A DNA stretch of 7,375 bases from 66-474 sp035547895 (GCA_035547895.1 DASZTT010000259.1:1-7375); one strand, 5' to 3'. Shown: positions 1-7,114, numbered from the stretch's first letter. Notes: a model not told the origin generated them from the letters alone. Numbers and translations are program-made.

Positions 1-262
1 CCAGCGCGATGCGCGCACCGATGCCGGAAACCTTCTGCAAGTCGCGGAACAGGTTGCGTTCGTCGTCGCGAAGGAAACCGTACAGCGCGACGGTGTCTTC
101 CTTGTGCGCATAATGCGTCAAAAGGCTCACTTCCTTGCCGACATCCGGCAAGTCGTACAGCGTGGACATCGGCACTTCCAGTTCGTAGCCGACGCCGCCG
201 ACTTCGACGAGCACCCAGGGCGGGCGCTTGGTGACCAGCGTGCCGCGCAGACGGCCGATCAT
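1..262 (-). CDS. ruvA: Holliday junction branch-migration protein RuvA (3' part outside window)
   Basis: RuvA tetramers bind four-way DNA junctions, hold them in square-planar form and load the RuvB hexameric motors for branch migration in recombinational repair. The 87 codons present begin MIGRLRGTLVTK, the standard RuvA N-terminus. Residues 1 to about 63 are the OB-fold domain I. E55 and D56 (in HKEDTV) match the E. coli acidic pin that separates strands at the crossover. The first helix-hairpin-helix begins at about residue 71 (LFRDLQKVSGIGARIAL). Domain III, which contacts RuvB, lies beyond the left edge; a full protein is about 190-205 residues. The ATG overlaps the ruvC stop as ATGA, so translation is very probably coupled. 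Truncation is only by the window edge. Confidence 0.97.
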   Translation of the reverse strand, partial: MIGRLRGTLVTKRPPWVLVEVGGVGYELEVPMSTLYDLPDVGKEVSLLTHYAHKEDTVALYGFLRDDERNLFRDLQKVSGIGARIAL

Positions 263-795
263 CGACGCCGTCCCCAAGCCGCGAGCGCAATGCCAGTGCG
301 CGCTTCGCTGGCGCGCAGGTGCGCATGCGTGATCGCAATCGCGAGGGCGTCGGCCGCGTCGGCCTGCAACGGATCGCGCACGTTCAAGAGGATTCCGACC
401 ATGTGCTGCACCTGCTCCTTGCCGGCGTGGCCCTTGCCGACCACGGCCTGCTTGACGGCGTTGGGCGCGTATTCACTGACCGGCAATCCGCACCCGACCG
501 CCGCGCAGATCGCGGCGCCGCGCGCCTGCCCGAGCTTCAACGCGGAATCGGCGTTCCTGGCCATGAACACGCGTTCGACCGCCGCTTCGGTGGGCGCCTG
601 TGCCTGGATGATGGCCGAGAGTTCGTCATAGATGCGTTTAAGGCGCAACGGGAAGGTCTCCTCGCCCGCCACCTGCAGCGTCGCGCGAAACACGCAATGC
701 AGCTTGCCCGCGGCATCGGCCTCGATGATACCGACGCCGGTGCGCTGGCTGCCGGGATCGATGCCGAGGATGCGCAGCGGCCGCGCCGGATGCAC
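259..795 (-). CDS. ruvC: Crossover junction endodeoxyribonuclease RuvC
   Basis: RuvC is the dimeric, Mg-dependent nuclease that makes symmetric nicks across Holliday junctions bound by RuvAB. The predicted protein has 178 residues (E. coli 173). All four catalytic carboxylates of the RNase H-like fold are visible: D13 in LGIDPGSQRTG, E74 in AAVERVF, and D146 and D149 in QADAADALA. The conserved ARNADSALKLGQARG helix (about 79-93) is intact. I chose the GTG at 795 because it puts the first catalytic Asp at residue 13 and lies 2 bp after the yebC stop. The frame stays open further upstream, but only inside yebC. No strong ribosome-binding site is seen before the GTG, so reinitiation after yebC is likely. 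The stop overlaps the ruvA start. Confidence 0.96.
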   Translation of the reverse strand: MHPARPLRILGIDPGSQRTGVGIIEADAAGKLHCVFRATLQVAGEETFPLRLKRIYDELSAIIQAQAPTEAAVERVFMARNADSALKLGQARGAAICAAVGCGLPVSEYAPNAVKQAVVGKGHAGKEQVQHMVGILLNVRDPLQADAADALAIAITHAHLRASEARTGIALAAWGRRR

Positions 796-797
796 GG

Positions 798-1520
798 TCA
801 GCCCGCCGGAAGGTCCGCGTTGGAATGCACGGCCTGCACGTCGTCGAGTTCGTCCAGCCGTGCCAGCAGGCCCTGCACCGCCTCGACCTGGTCGGCCGCG
901 ACCGGCACGTCGAGTTCGGCGCGCATAGTCACCTCGGCGTGATCCGGCTTCAATCCCGCCTTCTCCATCGCTTCGCGCACGGCTTCGAACGATTCCGGCG
1001 TGGTGATCACGTCGATCTGGCCGTCTTCCGGCCACACCTTCACGTCCTCCGCACCGGCCTCGATCGCGGCGTCGGTGATTTTTTCTTCGTCCGCGCCCCC
1101 GGCGTACGACAGCACGCCGATCTTCTTGAACAGGTACGCCACCGAGCCGTCGGTGCCAAGATTGCCGCCGAACTTGGTGAAGGCGTGGCGCACGTCGGAA
1201 ATGGTGCGCTGGCGGTTGTCGGTGACGCATTCGACCAGCACCGCGACGCCGCCCGGCGCGTAGCCTTCGAAATGCAGTTCCTCGTAGACCACGCCTTCGA
1301 GTTCACCGGTGGCCTTCTTGATTGCGCGCTCGATGTTGTCCTTGGGCATCGACGCGGCGATGGCCTTGTCCACCGCGCTGCGCAAGCGCGCGTTGCCGTT
1401 GACGTCGCCGCCGCCGGTGCGTGCGGCGACCATGATTTCGCGCACCAGCTTGGTGAAGACCTGGCCGCGCTTGGCGTCCTGCGCGTTCTTGCGGCCGGCG
1501 ATGGAAGGACCACGTCCCAT
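798..1520 (-). CDS. yebC: YebC/PmpR-type translation and regulatory factor
   Basis: A YebC/TACO1 family protein of 240 residues, near the family's usual 235-250. The N-terminal domain (MGRGPSIAGRKNAQDAKRG, then VFTKLVREI) has the form typical of xanthomonads. Family signatures follow at about 58-73 (MPKDNIERAIKKATGE) and 84-93 (FEGYAPGGVA). The domain after that carries GGNLGTDGSVAYLF. Members were long annotated as transcription regulators (PmpR of Pseudomonas aeruginosa acts on the quinolone-signal regulator gene). Mitochondrial TACO1 and bacterial YebC are now linked to translation, especially of proline-rich stretches. Which role applies here cannot be read from sequence. The ATG has a GGAG ribosome-binding site 7 nt upstream. 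The gene heads a tight group with ruvC and ruvA. Confidence 0.95.
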   Translation of the reverse strand: MGRGPSIAGRKNAQDAKRGQVFTKLVREIMVAARTGGGDVNGNARLRSAVDKAIAASMPKDNIERAIKKATGELEGVVYEELHFEGYAPGGVAVLVECVTDNRQRTISDVRHAFTKFGGNLGTDGSVAYLFKKIGVLSYAGGADEEKITDAAIEAGAEDVKVWPEDGQIDVITTPESFEAVREAMEKAGLKPDHAEVTMRAELDVPVAADQVEAVQGLLARLDELDDVQAVHSNADLPAG

Positions 1521-1551
1521 GAGGGCGCTCCGTTATTCCTGAAATCACAAA

Positions 1552-1571
1552 AGTTTAGGGAAACGTTCCCC
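1552..1571 (-). promoter_or_regulatory. Candidate yebC-ruvCA promoter with adjoining palindrome
   Basis: On the minus strand, TAAACT (1557-1552; 4 of 6 matches to TATAAT) would start transcription about 25 nt before the yebC ATG, leaving room for its GGAG ribosome-binding site. Directly upstream is a 14-bp inverted repeat with one mismatched pair (1558-1571, + strand GGGAAACGTTCCCC), where an operator between -35 and -10 would lie. No recognisable -35 hexamer is present at 16-18 bp. The positions are seen; promoter and operator roles are inference. The rest of the 157-bp gap between aspS and yebC shows no gene and no clear terminator. Confidence 0.3.
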
Positions 1572-1677
1572 GATCCGCCACGTCTCTGCGTCAGCCCTCG
1601 CGGAGCCTCTCTTCTGCACAACCCTGTTTTGCCGCCGCCATGCGCCGACACCCCCTTGACTCAAGTGGCTAAAAAGC

Positions 1678-3438
1678 TCAGCCCTCGTGACGCACCTGCA
1701 CGTGCAGTTCGGCGAGCTGCTTCGGATCGACCACGCTCGGCGCGTCGGTCATCAGGTCCTGCGCGCTGGTGGTCTTGGGGAACGCGATCACGTCGCGGAT
1801 CGCGTCGGTGCCACCGATCAGCATCGCCAGCCGGTCGATGCCGAACGCGATGCCGCCGTGCGGCGGCGCGCCGAACTTCAGCGCGTCGAGCAGGAACCCG
1901 AACTTGGCGCGCGCCTCGTCTTCGCCGATGCCGAGCAGGCGGAACACCGCGCTCTGCATTTCCGGGCGATGGATGCGGATCGAACCGCCGCCGATCTCGG
2001 CTCCGTTCAACACCATGTCATAGCCGCGGCTGACCGCGTGCGCGGGATCGGCGCCGAGCGCCGCCGCGTCATCCACCTTGGGCGCGGTGAACGGATGGTG
2101 CAGCGCGACGTAGCGCCGTTCGGCTTCGTCGTATTCGAACATCGGGAAGTCGGTGACCCACAGCGGCTTCCAGCCTTGCGCGACCAGCCCGCGATCCTGC
2201 GCGACCTTGAGCCGCAGCGCGCCCATGAAGGCGCCGACGGTCGTCCACTTGCCGGCCCCGAACAGCAGGGCATCGCCGTCGCGCGCACTGGTCTTTTGAA
2301 GAATGGCCGCAAGCGTCGGCTCGTCCAGGAATTTCGCGATCGGCGAGTTGACGCCTTCCGGTCCCTTCGCGGCCTCGGTGATCTTCAGCCATGCCAGGCC
2401 CTTCGCGCCGAACTTCGCGGCGTGCGCAGCGTAGTCATCGAGTTGCTTGCGCGACAAATCGGCACCACCGGGCACGCGCAGCGCGGCAACACGGCCGTCC
2501 GGATCGTTCGCCGGGCCGGAGAACACCTTGAATTCGAGATGCTTCACCGCGTCGGCGATATCGACCAATTCCGATTCGATGCGAAGATCCGGCTTGTCCG
2601 AACCGTAACGTGTCATCGCTTCCAGCCACGTCATCCGCGGGAACGGATCGGCCAGTTCGATGCCGCCGACCTCGCGGAACACGTCGCGGATCAGCGCCTC
2701 GACGCAGTCCTGCACGTCGCGTTCCTCGACGAACGCGAACTCCATGTCGAGCTGGGTGAATTCGGGCTGGCGATCGGCGCGCAGGTCCTCGTCGCGGAAG
2801 CAGCGCGCGATCTGGTAGTAGCGATCGAAGCCCGCGATCATCAGAAGCTGCTTGAACAATTGCGGCGACTGCGGCAGCGCGTAGAACTGCCCCGCGTGCA
2901 CGCGCGAGGGCACCAGGTAATCGCGCGCACCTTCCGGCGTCGCCTTGGTCAGGATCGGCGTCTCGATGTCCTGGAAACCGCGCGCGTCAAGCCAGCGGCG
3001 CAGCGCCTGCACCAGCTTGATGCGGGTGCGCATCACCTTCTGCATTTCCGGACGGCGCAGGTCGAGGTAGCGGTACTTCAGCCGCATCTCCTCGTTGGGA
3101 TTCTCGTGCAGCGCGAACGGCAGGTCGCGCGCGGCATTGAGCAGTTCGATCGATTCGGCGACGACCTCGTAGCGGCCGGTCGGAATCTTCTCGTTGACGT
3201 TCGAGCGCACGCGCACCGTGCCGGTGACGCGCAGGCAATCCTCGTAGCCGATCTTGCTGGCGGTTGCGAACACGTCCGCGCGGTCGGGATCGGCCACGAT
3301 CTGCACGATGCCTTCGTGGTCGCGCAGATCGATGAACACCACGCCGCCATGGTCGCGGCGCGCGTCGGCCCAGCCGCACAAAACGACGGACTTGCCGACT
3401 TCGGCTGCTCCGATCAAGCCGCAATAATGGCTGCGCAT
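1678..3438 (-). CDS. aspS: Aspartyl-tRNA synthetase (AspRS)
   Basis: A class II synthetase that attaches aspartate to tRNA-Asp in the cytoplasm. It has 586 residues, the bacterial length (E. coli 590). The N-terminal OB-fold anticodon-binding domain begins MRSHYCGLIG. Motif 2 is at about 215-230 (RCFRDEDLRADRQPEFTQ). The bacterial insertion domain spans roughly 290-400. Motif 3 lies near 530-540 (GIAFGIDRLAML). Also intact are ATPEGARDYLVPSR, LPQSPQLFKQLL and YGSDKPDLR. The frame is open 40 codons further upstream, but MRSHYC is the family's start, so ATG 3438 was chosen. His30 (in RRDHGG) replaces the Leu of the discriminating E. coli enzyme and matches the Pseudomonas non-discriminating type, so specificity for tRNA-Asn is open. 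Gene order aspS-yebC-ruvC-ruvA is typical of gammaproteobacteria. Confidence 0.98.
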   Translation of the reverse strand: MRSHYCGLIGAAEVGKSVVLCGWADARRDHGGVVFIDLRDHEGIVQIVADPDRADVFATASKIGYEDCLRVTGTVRVRSNVNEKIPTGRYEVVAESIELLNAARDLPFALHENPNEEMRLKYRYLDLRRPEMQKVMRTRIKLVQALRRWLDARGFQDIETPILTKATPEGARDYLVPSRVHAGQFYALPQSPQLFKQLLMIAGFDRYYQIARCFRDEDLRADRQPEFTQLDMEFAFVEERDVQDCVEALIRDVFREVGGIELADPFPRMTWLEAMTRYGSDKPDLRIESELVDIADAVKHLEFKVFSGPANDPDGRVAALRVPGGADLSRKQLDDYAAHAAKFGAKGLAWLKITEAAKGPEGVNSPIAKFLDEPTLAAILQKTSARDGDALLFGAGKWTTVGAFMGALRLKVAQDRGLVAQGWKPLWVTDFPMFEYDEAERRYVALHHPFTAPKVDDAAALGADPAHAVSRGYDMVLNGAEIGGGSIRIHRPEMQSAVFRLLGIGEDEARAKFGFLLDALKFGAPPHGGIAFGIDRLAMLIGGTDAIRDVIAFPKTTSAQDLMTDAPSVVDPKQLAELHVQVRHEG

Positions 3439-3484
3439 TCCCACAGGCTCCACACGCCGGGCCGGCCGGCAAGGCAAACGGGGA

Positions 3485-3513
3485 ATGCTAAGCGGGGCGC
3501 GGCCCGCGCGCAA
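3485..3513 (-). promoter_or_regulatory. Weak candidate aspS promoter
   Basis: In the 180-bp gap between the GGDEF gene and aspS, the minus strand carries TTGCGC (3513-3508), a 17-bp spacer and TAGCAT (3490-3485). These match the -35 and -10 consensus at 3 and 4 of 6 positions. Transcription would start near 3478 and give a leader of about 40 nt before the aspS ATG. The spacer is very GC-rich. The match is modest and may be chance in such DNA, but this is the best-placed candidate in the gap. Confidence 0.27.
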
Positions 3514-3618
3514 TCGGCCTCGTGAAAAGCCACGCCATGGATGGCCGTTACGGTGCACACAACTGAATCGCCGAACTCCACTGCCAGGCCGACGAAGTGG
3601 CGATCACGATGAGCGCAA

Positions 3619-5424
3619 TCAGGAACGTTCGCGCGCGCGGTTGCGCAGCAGTACCTTGTCGGCGCGGCGCAGCGTCGATTCCAGCGGTTCGCCGGCCTCG
3701 CGCACGGCCCAACCCAGCGAGAAGACCGCCGGCATGCCGTCGCGCGACGCCGCGGCCAGCCGGTCCGCCAGCTCGCGCACCGTGTCGGCGGTTGCGTGGG
3801 GGAGCACGATCGCGAACTCGTCGCCACCCATCCGCACCAGTTCGTCGTCCGAACCGGCGTGGTTCTTCAGCAGGTGTGCGAGATCCCGCAGCACCGCGTC
3901 GCCGCGCGCGCGCCCTTCGCTGGCGTTCAACTGGCGGAAGTAGTCGACGTCCACCACCACGCACCCCCACTCCTGGTCGACGGTAGCCTGCATCGAGAAC
4001 GTATCGAGATAGCGCCGGGTATGGAACCCTGTCAGCGGGTCGCGGCGATTCTGCTCGCGCACGCGCAGCTCGTAGCGGTGCCGCAAGGTGACGTCCTGCG
4101 CGGAACACAGCACGTAAGGTTCGGGCTCGGCGTCGGGATAGCACACGAAGTGGTATTGCCAGACGCGCCGCTCGCCGTTGCGCGACGCGAAATGCAGCAG
4201 GCCGGTGTCGCGCTTCAGGCTGCGGGTGCGGTCGAGGTAATCGTCCCAGTGTTCGTGTGCTTCCTCGGCGACAAAGTCCGACAAGGCGTGCCCCGCCATG
4301 CTTTCGCGCTCGTAGCCCAGCGCGTCGGCCATGGCCGCGTTCACCCACAGCAGGCGGCCCTCGGGGTCGTGCATCCACACCATCGCGAGGCCGGATTCGA
4401 TCAAGTCTTCGTAGCGGGCCTCGGCCTCTTCCAGCGCGCTCTTCGCGGCCTGTTCGCCGGACACGTCGCGCACCAGCATCAGGTGCGACGGCACCGGCTC
4501 GTGCGGCAGGTTGCCCATGTCGGTGATGACGTCGAACAGTTCGCCGCTGGCCTTGCGGTGTTTCCAGGCAACACTGCCCGGCGGAAGCGCGCGACCCTCC
4601 TTGCGCAGGTAGGCCTGCAGGCGGGCCGCCTCTTCCTCGGCGAACAAATCCGTCAGGCGCAGGCGCAACATGTGTTCGCGGTCATGGCCATAGCACTGCA
4701 ACGCCGCCGGGTTGGCATTGAGGATGCGCAGTTCTGCGCCGGCGAAGACCACTACCGGCATCGGATTGAGTTCGAACCACACGCGCGTTTCGTCGGCGCG
4801 CCGGCGGATGATGTTCTGCAGGCCCAGTTCGTCGGAAACATCGCGCGCCACGCCGAGCAGCCCGGCGATGCGCCCGCGTGCGTTGTGCAACGGATACTTG
4901 CCGACCAGGAAGGAGCGCTCGCCTTCCGGGGTCTGCTGGGTTTCGCGGAACAGGGTCGGCAGGTCGCGATCCAGGCAGACCCGGTCGTTTTCCTCGAACG
5001 CCAGCGCGACGGGACCCGGATCGAGCTCGTTGTCGCGCCGGCCGAGGATATCCGCGGGCTGGCGGCCGACCAGTGCGGCGGCTTCACCGTTGGCGAAACG
5101 GTAGCGGTGCGTCGCGTCTTTCACGAACACGGGCCCGTTGCTTCGCTCGGACAAGACCTGGGCCAGTTCGGCCATCCGCCGCAAGCTCGAGAGCACCAGG
5201 ATCATCGCGTAACCCGCTGCCGCGAGCGCCAGCAAGCCCGCCGACACCAGCGCCCAGGTCAGGATGGAGCCTTTCAAATCCCGGTCACTGGTGGCCGCCA
5301 GCACCGCCAGCATCACCGCCGGAAGCACCAGCGCGCCGACACCCGCCCAGCCGCACCAGCGCAGGGCCGGACGCGCGCCGGGGATCGCGTCGAGGATGCT
5401 GAAAGTTTGCGGAAGCTTGGCCAC
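3619..5424 (-). CDS. Membrane-anchored PAS-GGDEF diguanylate cyclase
   Basis: Predicted to make cyclic di-GMP from two GTP at the inner membrane in response to signals sensed by PAS domains. With GTG 5424 as start it has 601 residues. Two hydrophobic helices lie at about 24-44 and 54-78. Three PAS-like regions follow at about 86-200, 212-325 and 335-450; the last two carry LNANPAALQCYG- and WVNAAMADALGYERE-type motifs and DVS/DVT exit motifs. The GGDEF domain covers about 455-600: DPLTGFHTRRYLD (462-474), metal-binding D492 (in DVDYF), N500 and D509 (expected to contact guanine), and the intact signature MGGDEF at 532-537. The inhibitory RxxD site is degenerate: Gly524 stands where Arg is expected, though D527 remains. 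The usual YxAK near the C-terminus is LLRN. No EAL domain is seen. The start is uncertain: a TTG at 5484 would add 20 residues, and an ATG at 5491 with a good ribosome-binding site is out of frame. The signal sensed is unknown. Confidence 0.9.
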   Translation of the reverse strand: MAKLPQTFSILDAIPGARPALRWCGWAGVGALVLPAVMLAVLAATSDRDLKGSILTWALVSAGLLALAAAGYAMILVLSSLRRMAELAQVLSERSNGPVFVKDATHRYRFANGEAAALVGRQPADILGRRDNELDPGPVALAFEENDRVCLDRDLPTLFRETQQTPEGERSFLVGKYPLHNARGRIAGLLGVARDVSDELGLQNIIRRRADETRVWFELNPMPVVVFAGAELRILNANPAALQCYGHDREHMLRLRLTDLFAEEEAARLQAYLRKEGRALPPGSVAWKHRKASGELFDVITDMGNLPHEPVPSHLMLVRDVSGEQAAKSALEEAEARYEDLIESGLAMVWMHDPEGRLLWVNAAMADALGYERESMAGHALSDFVAEEAHEHWDDYLDRTRSLKRDTGLLHFASRNGERRVWQYHFVCYPDAEPEPYVLCSAQDVTLRHRYELRVREQNRRDPLTGFHTRRYLDTFSMQATVDQEWGCVVVDVDYFRQLNASEGRARGDAVLRDLAHLLKNHAGSDDELVRMGGDEFAIVLPHATADTVRELADRLAAASRDGMPAVFSLGWAVREAGEPLESTLRRADKVLLRNRARERS

Positions 5425-5449
5425 GGATATGCCTGAACGCTTGATTCTG

Positions 5450-5465
5450 GCCGCGCAAGCGCGGC
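5450..5465 (-). other. GC hairpin just upstream of the GGDEF gene start
   Basis: Perfect inverted repeat GCCGCGC/GCGCGGC with a 2-nt centre (a 6-bp stem with a 4-nt loop in RNA), 25 nt upstream of the GTG start. No T-tract follows, so it is not an intrinsic terminator. A second small hairpin, CCCC-N4-GGGG at 5498-5509, overlaps the GAGGGGG ribosome-binding-site-like stretch before the out-of-frame ATG at 5491. Together they could structure the leader of the GGDEF mRNA. Any regulatory effect is inference. Confidence 0.35.
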
Positions 5466-5587
5466 GTCGAGCCGGTCTCTGCAAGAGCCATGCTCACCCC
5501 CTCACGGGGCTCGCCATTGACACACTTGTTGACGCGAGGGGCCCCAAAGAATGATGCGCGTCTCAGTTCCGCGCGCGCCGCGTTCGT

Positions 5588-6511
5588 TCAGGCGCGCATC
5601 AAGGTGGATTTGCCGAACAGGCTTTCCACCAGGTCCACCACCAGTTCGGCGGTGCGGTTGTGCTCGTCCAGCGCCGGGTTCAGTTCCATGATGTCCAGCG
5701 AGGCGGCGCGGCCGCTGTCGGCGATCATCTCCATGCACAGCTGCGCCTCGCGGTAGCTCGGGCCACCCGGAACGGTGGTGCCGACGGCGGGTGCGATCGA
5801 CGGATCGAGGAAATCGACGTCGAAACTCACGTGCAGATGCGTATCGGCGTCCATGCCGTCCAGCGCTTCCTCCATCACGCGCCGCATGCCCACTTCGTCG
5901 ATGTAGCGCATGTCGTAGATGTCGAGGCCGACGTCGTGGACCAGGCGCTTTTCCGCAGGATCGACCGAACGGATGCCGATCTGGCGCACCGCGTCGGGCG
6001 TGATCGCGGGCACCGTCCCGCTCAACGAAACCAGTTCTTCCGGCCCGCGGCCGCACAGGCAGGCCACCGGCATGCCATGGATGTTGCCGGACGGCGTGAT
6101 GTCGGCGGTGTTGAAATCCGCGTGGGCATCCAGCCAGAACACCCGCAACTTGCGCCCGCGCCCACGGCAATGCCGCGCGACCGCGCTGATCGAACCGATG
6201 CCAAGGCAATGGTCGCCGCCCAGCAGGATCGGCATGCGGCCCGCTTCCAGTTCCGCCAGTTCGGCCTGCATCAGCGCACGATTCCACGCCACCACCTCGG
6301 CAAGATGGCGGTAGCCCGCCTGCGGCGGCTGCCATGGATTCAGCGGCCCGGCAAGGTTGCCGCGATCGACGACATCCAGGCCGCGCGCCGCCAGCGCCTG
6401 CGGCAAGCCGGCCACCCGCAATGCCTCGGGCCCCATCGATGCGCCACGCGCGCCTGCGCCGATGTCGGTCGGGGCGCCGATCAGGGATACGGATTTCGCT
6501 TTGCCGGCCAC
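5588..6511 (-). CDS. rocF: Arginase
   Basis: Hydrolyses L-arginine to L-ornithine and urea in the cytoplasm, feeding arginine catabolism or supplying ornithine for polyamines. It has 307 residues, the usual arginase length. All six ligands for the binuclear manganese centre are visible: H101 in GGDHCLGIGS, D128, H130 and D132 in LDAHADFNT, and D231 and D233 in SFDVDFLDPS. The motifs AVGTTVPGG (242-250) and E276 in MELNP are also present. The DAHADFNT and ELNP forms favour arginase over agmatinase, whose substrate loops differ. The start is GTG 6511, with a GAGGG ribosome-binding site about 3-4 nt upstream; the encoded MAGKAKSVSLIGAPTDIGAG fits the family. A TATGCT hexamer lies in the 68-bp gap after the Hpt gene, so it may have its own weak promoter or be co-transcribed. 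No urease or ornithine-metabolism gene is visible nearby. Confidence 0.94.
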   Translation of the reverse strand: MAGKAKSVSLIGAPTDIGAGARGASMGPEALRVAGLPQALAARGLDVVDRGNLAGPLNPWQPPQAGYRHLAEVVAWNRALMQAELAELEAGRMPILLGGDHCLGIGSISAVARHCRGRGRKLRVFWLDAHADFNTADITPSGNIHGMPVACLCGRGPEELVSLSGTVPAITPDAVRQIGIRSVDPAEKRLVHDVGLDIYDMRYIDEVGMRRVMEEALDGMDADTHLHVSFDVDFLDPSIAPAVGTTVPGGPSYREAQLCMEMIADSGRAASLDIMELNPALDEHNRTAELVVDLVESLFGKSTLMRA

Positions 6512-6579
6512 GCGCCCTCACCCGCTGGTTGCACTGGACCTCGAAGCATACCGCAGCCGCCGCGGGGGCCACCGGCGCA

Positions 6580-6921
6580 TCAGGACGCCGCGATGGCCTG
6601 GTCCAGCGCCGCCGCCAGATGCGCGACCATCGCGCCTGCCACGGCCCGCTCGCGGCATGGCGTGCGTCGGGAAAGCAGCCTGTCGAGTCCGCGCGCGATG
6701 TCGCCCACGGCCTCCAGATCATAGTTCGGTGCCGACCCCGACAACTTGTGCGCGACATCGCGCAGGCGCAGCCAGGGCGCTTCGTCACCGCCATCCACGC
6801 AATCGTTCCACGCGGAAGCCAGCGCGGCCCGGCGCTCCGGAAGTTCCTGCATGAAATGCCGGCGCAGCGCCTCGAATTGCGCCCGGAATTCGATTTCGCG
6901 AGGGTCCGTTTCAGCGCCCAT
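6580..6921 (-). CDS. Stand-alone histidine phosphotransfer (Hpt) protein
   Basis: A small cytoplasmic protein of 113 residues consisting essentially of one Hpt domain, which passes phosphoryl groups between response-regulator receiver domains in phosphorelays. The phospho-acceptor motif is AHKLSGSAPNYDL, with H58 as the predicted phosphorylated histidine. The helices before it (about 10-45) and after it (about 69-111) fit the four-helix Hpt bundle. Position 61 is Ser where many Hpt domains have Lys or Ala. ATG 6921 was chosen for its GAGG ribosome-binding site 6 nt upstream. An in-frame ATG at 6987 would add 22 residues, but these are basic, cysteine-containing, and lie in the repeated upstream region. 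No histidine kinase or receiver gene is in the window, so partners are unknown. The family call is good; the pathway is not inferable. Confidence 0.8.
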   Translation of the reverse strand: MGAETDPREIEFRAQFEALRRHFMQELPERRAALASAWNDCVDGGDEAPWLRLRDVAHKLSGSAPNYDLEAVGDIARGLDRLLSRRTPCRERAVAGAMVAHLAAALDQAIAAS

Positions 6922-6950
6922 CACCCGCCTCGTCGCACGGCATTTGCAGC

Positions 6951-7114
6951 GACATGGTGCGACGGTCCTGACTGACCCAAAGGCCATCGCCCATTGCCTC
7001 CGCGAAAGGCATGCACAAAGTTACGCACAGTTCGCGCTTGTGGCCCCGCCATCAAGGCCATGGACGATCATAGCGGTTTCGTGACCGACCTCACACTCCG
7101 AACGCCCTTGCAGG
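6951..7114 (-). repeat. Proximal copy of a duplicated intergenic segment
   Basis: Starts with GACATGGTGCGAC (6951-6963). It continues with a 53-bp block at 6990-7042 that matches 7214-7266 at 48 of 53 positions without gaps. The block includes the identical 20-mer GCACAAAGTTACGCACAGTT at 7013-7032. The same 224-bp offset then holds, at lower similarity, through ATCATA (7067-7072; TATGAT on the minus strand) to about 7090. CTTGCAGG (7107-7114) may mark the far end. The Crp-type palindrome of the other copy is degraded here (TGTGG start). If TATGAT is a -10, this copy would give a leader of about 135-140 nt before the Hpt start. Confidence 0.72.
7067..7072 (-). promoter_or_regulatory. Candidate -10 element facing the Hpt gene
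   Basis: TATGAT on the minus strand matches the sigma-70 -10 consensus at 5 of 6 positions. It is conserved at the same 224-bp offset in the distal copy (7291-7296), although the surrounding bases have diverged more. No good -35 hexamer is found at 16-18 bp in either copy, so an activator-dependent promoter or a chance match are both possible. Confidence 0.33.

Noticed and set aside
1687..3525. Long open frame on the plus strand opposite aspS (and a similar one opposite the GGDEF gene at 3796-5436)
   Set aside because: These are antisense shadows in high-GC DNA. Their translations have no family resemblance, while the minus-strand products match known families from end to end.
3525..3546. 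Stem followed by TTTT on the minus strand between the GGDEF gene and aspS, as an intrinsic terminator
   Set aside because: Only a 4-bp stem is possible, it is separated from the short T run, and the T run has only four residues.
3548..3621. Hydrophobic frame (LIALIVIATSSAWQW) running past the GGDEF stop in another frame, suggesting a frameshifted C-terminal membrane tail
   Set aside because: The GGDEF frame already ends at a sensible length, the hydrophobic stretch has no ATG/GTG/TTG start with a ribosome-binding site suited to a small gene, and a single TM tail on this family is not expected.
5556..5576. GCGCG/CGCGC stem after the arginase stop as a terminator
   Set aside because: A five-base-pair repeat in very GC-rich DNA with an 11-nt loop and no T-tract is expected by chance.
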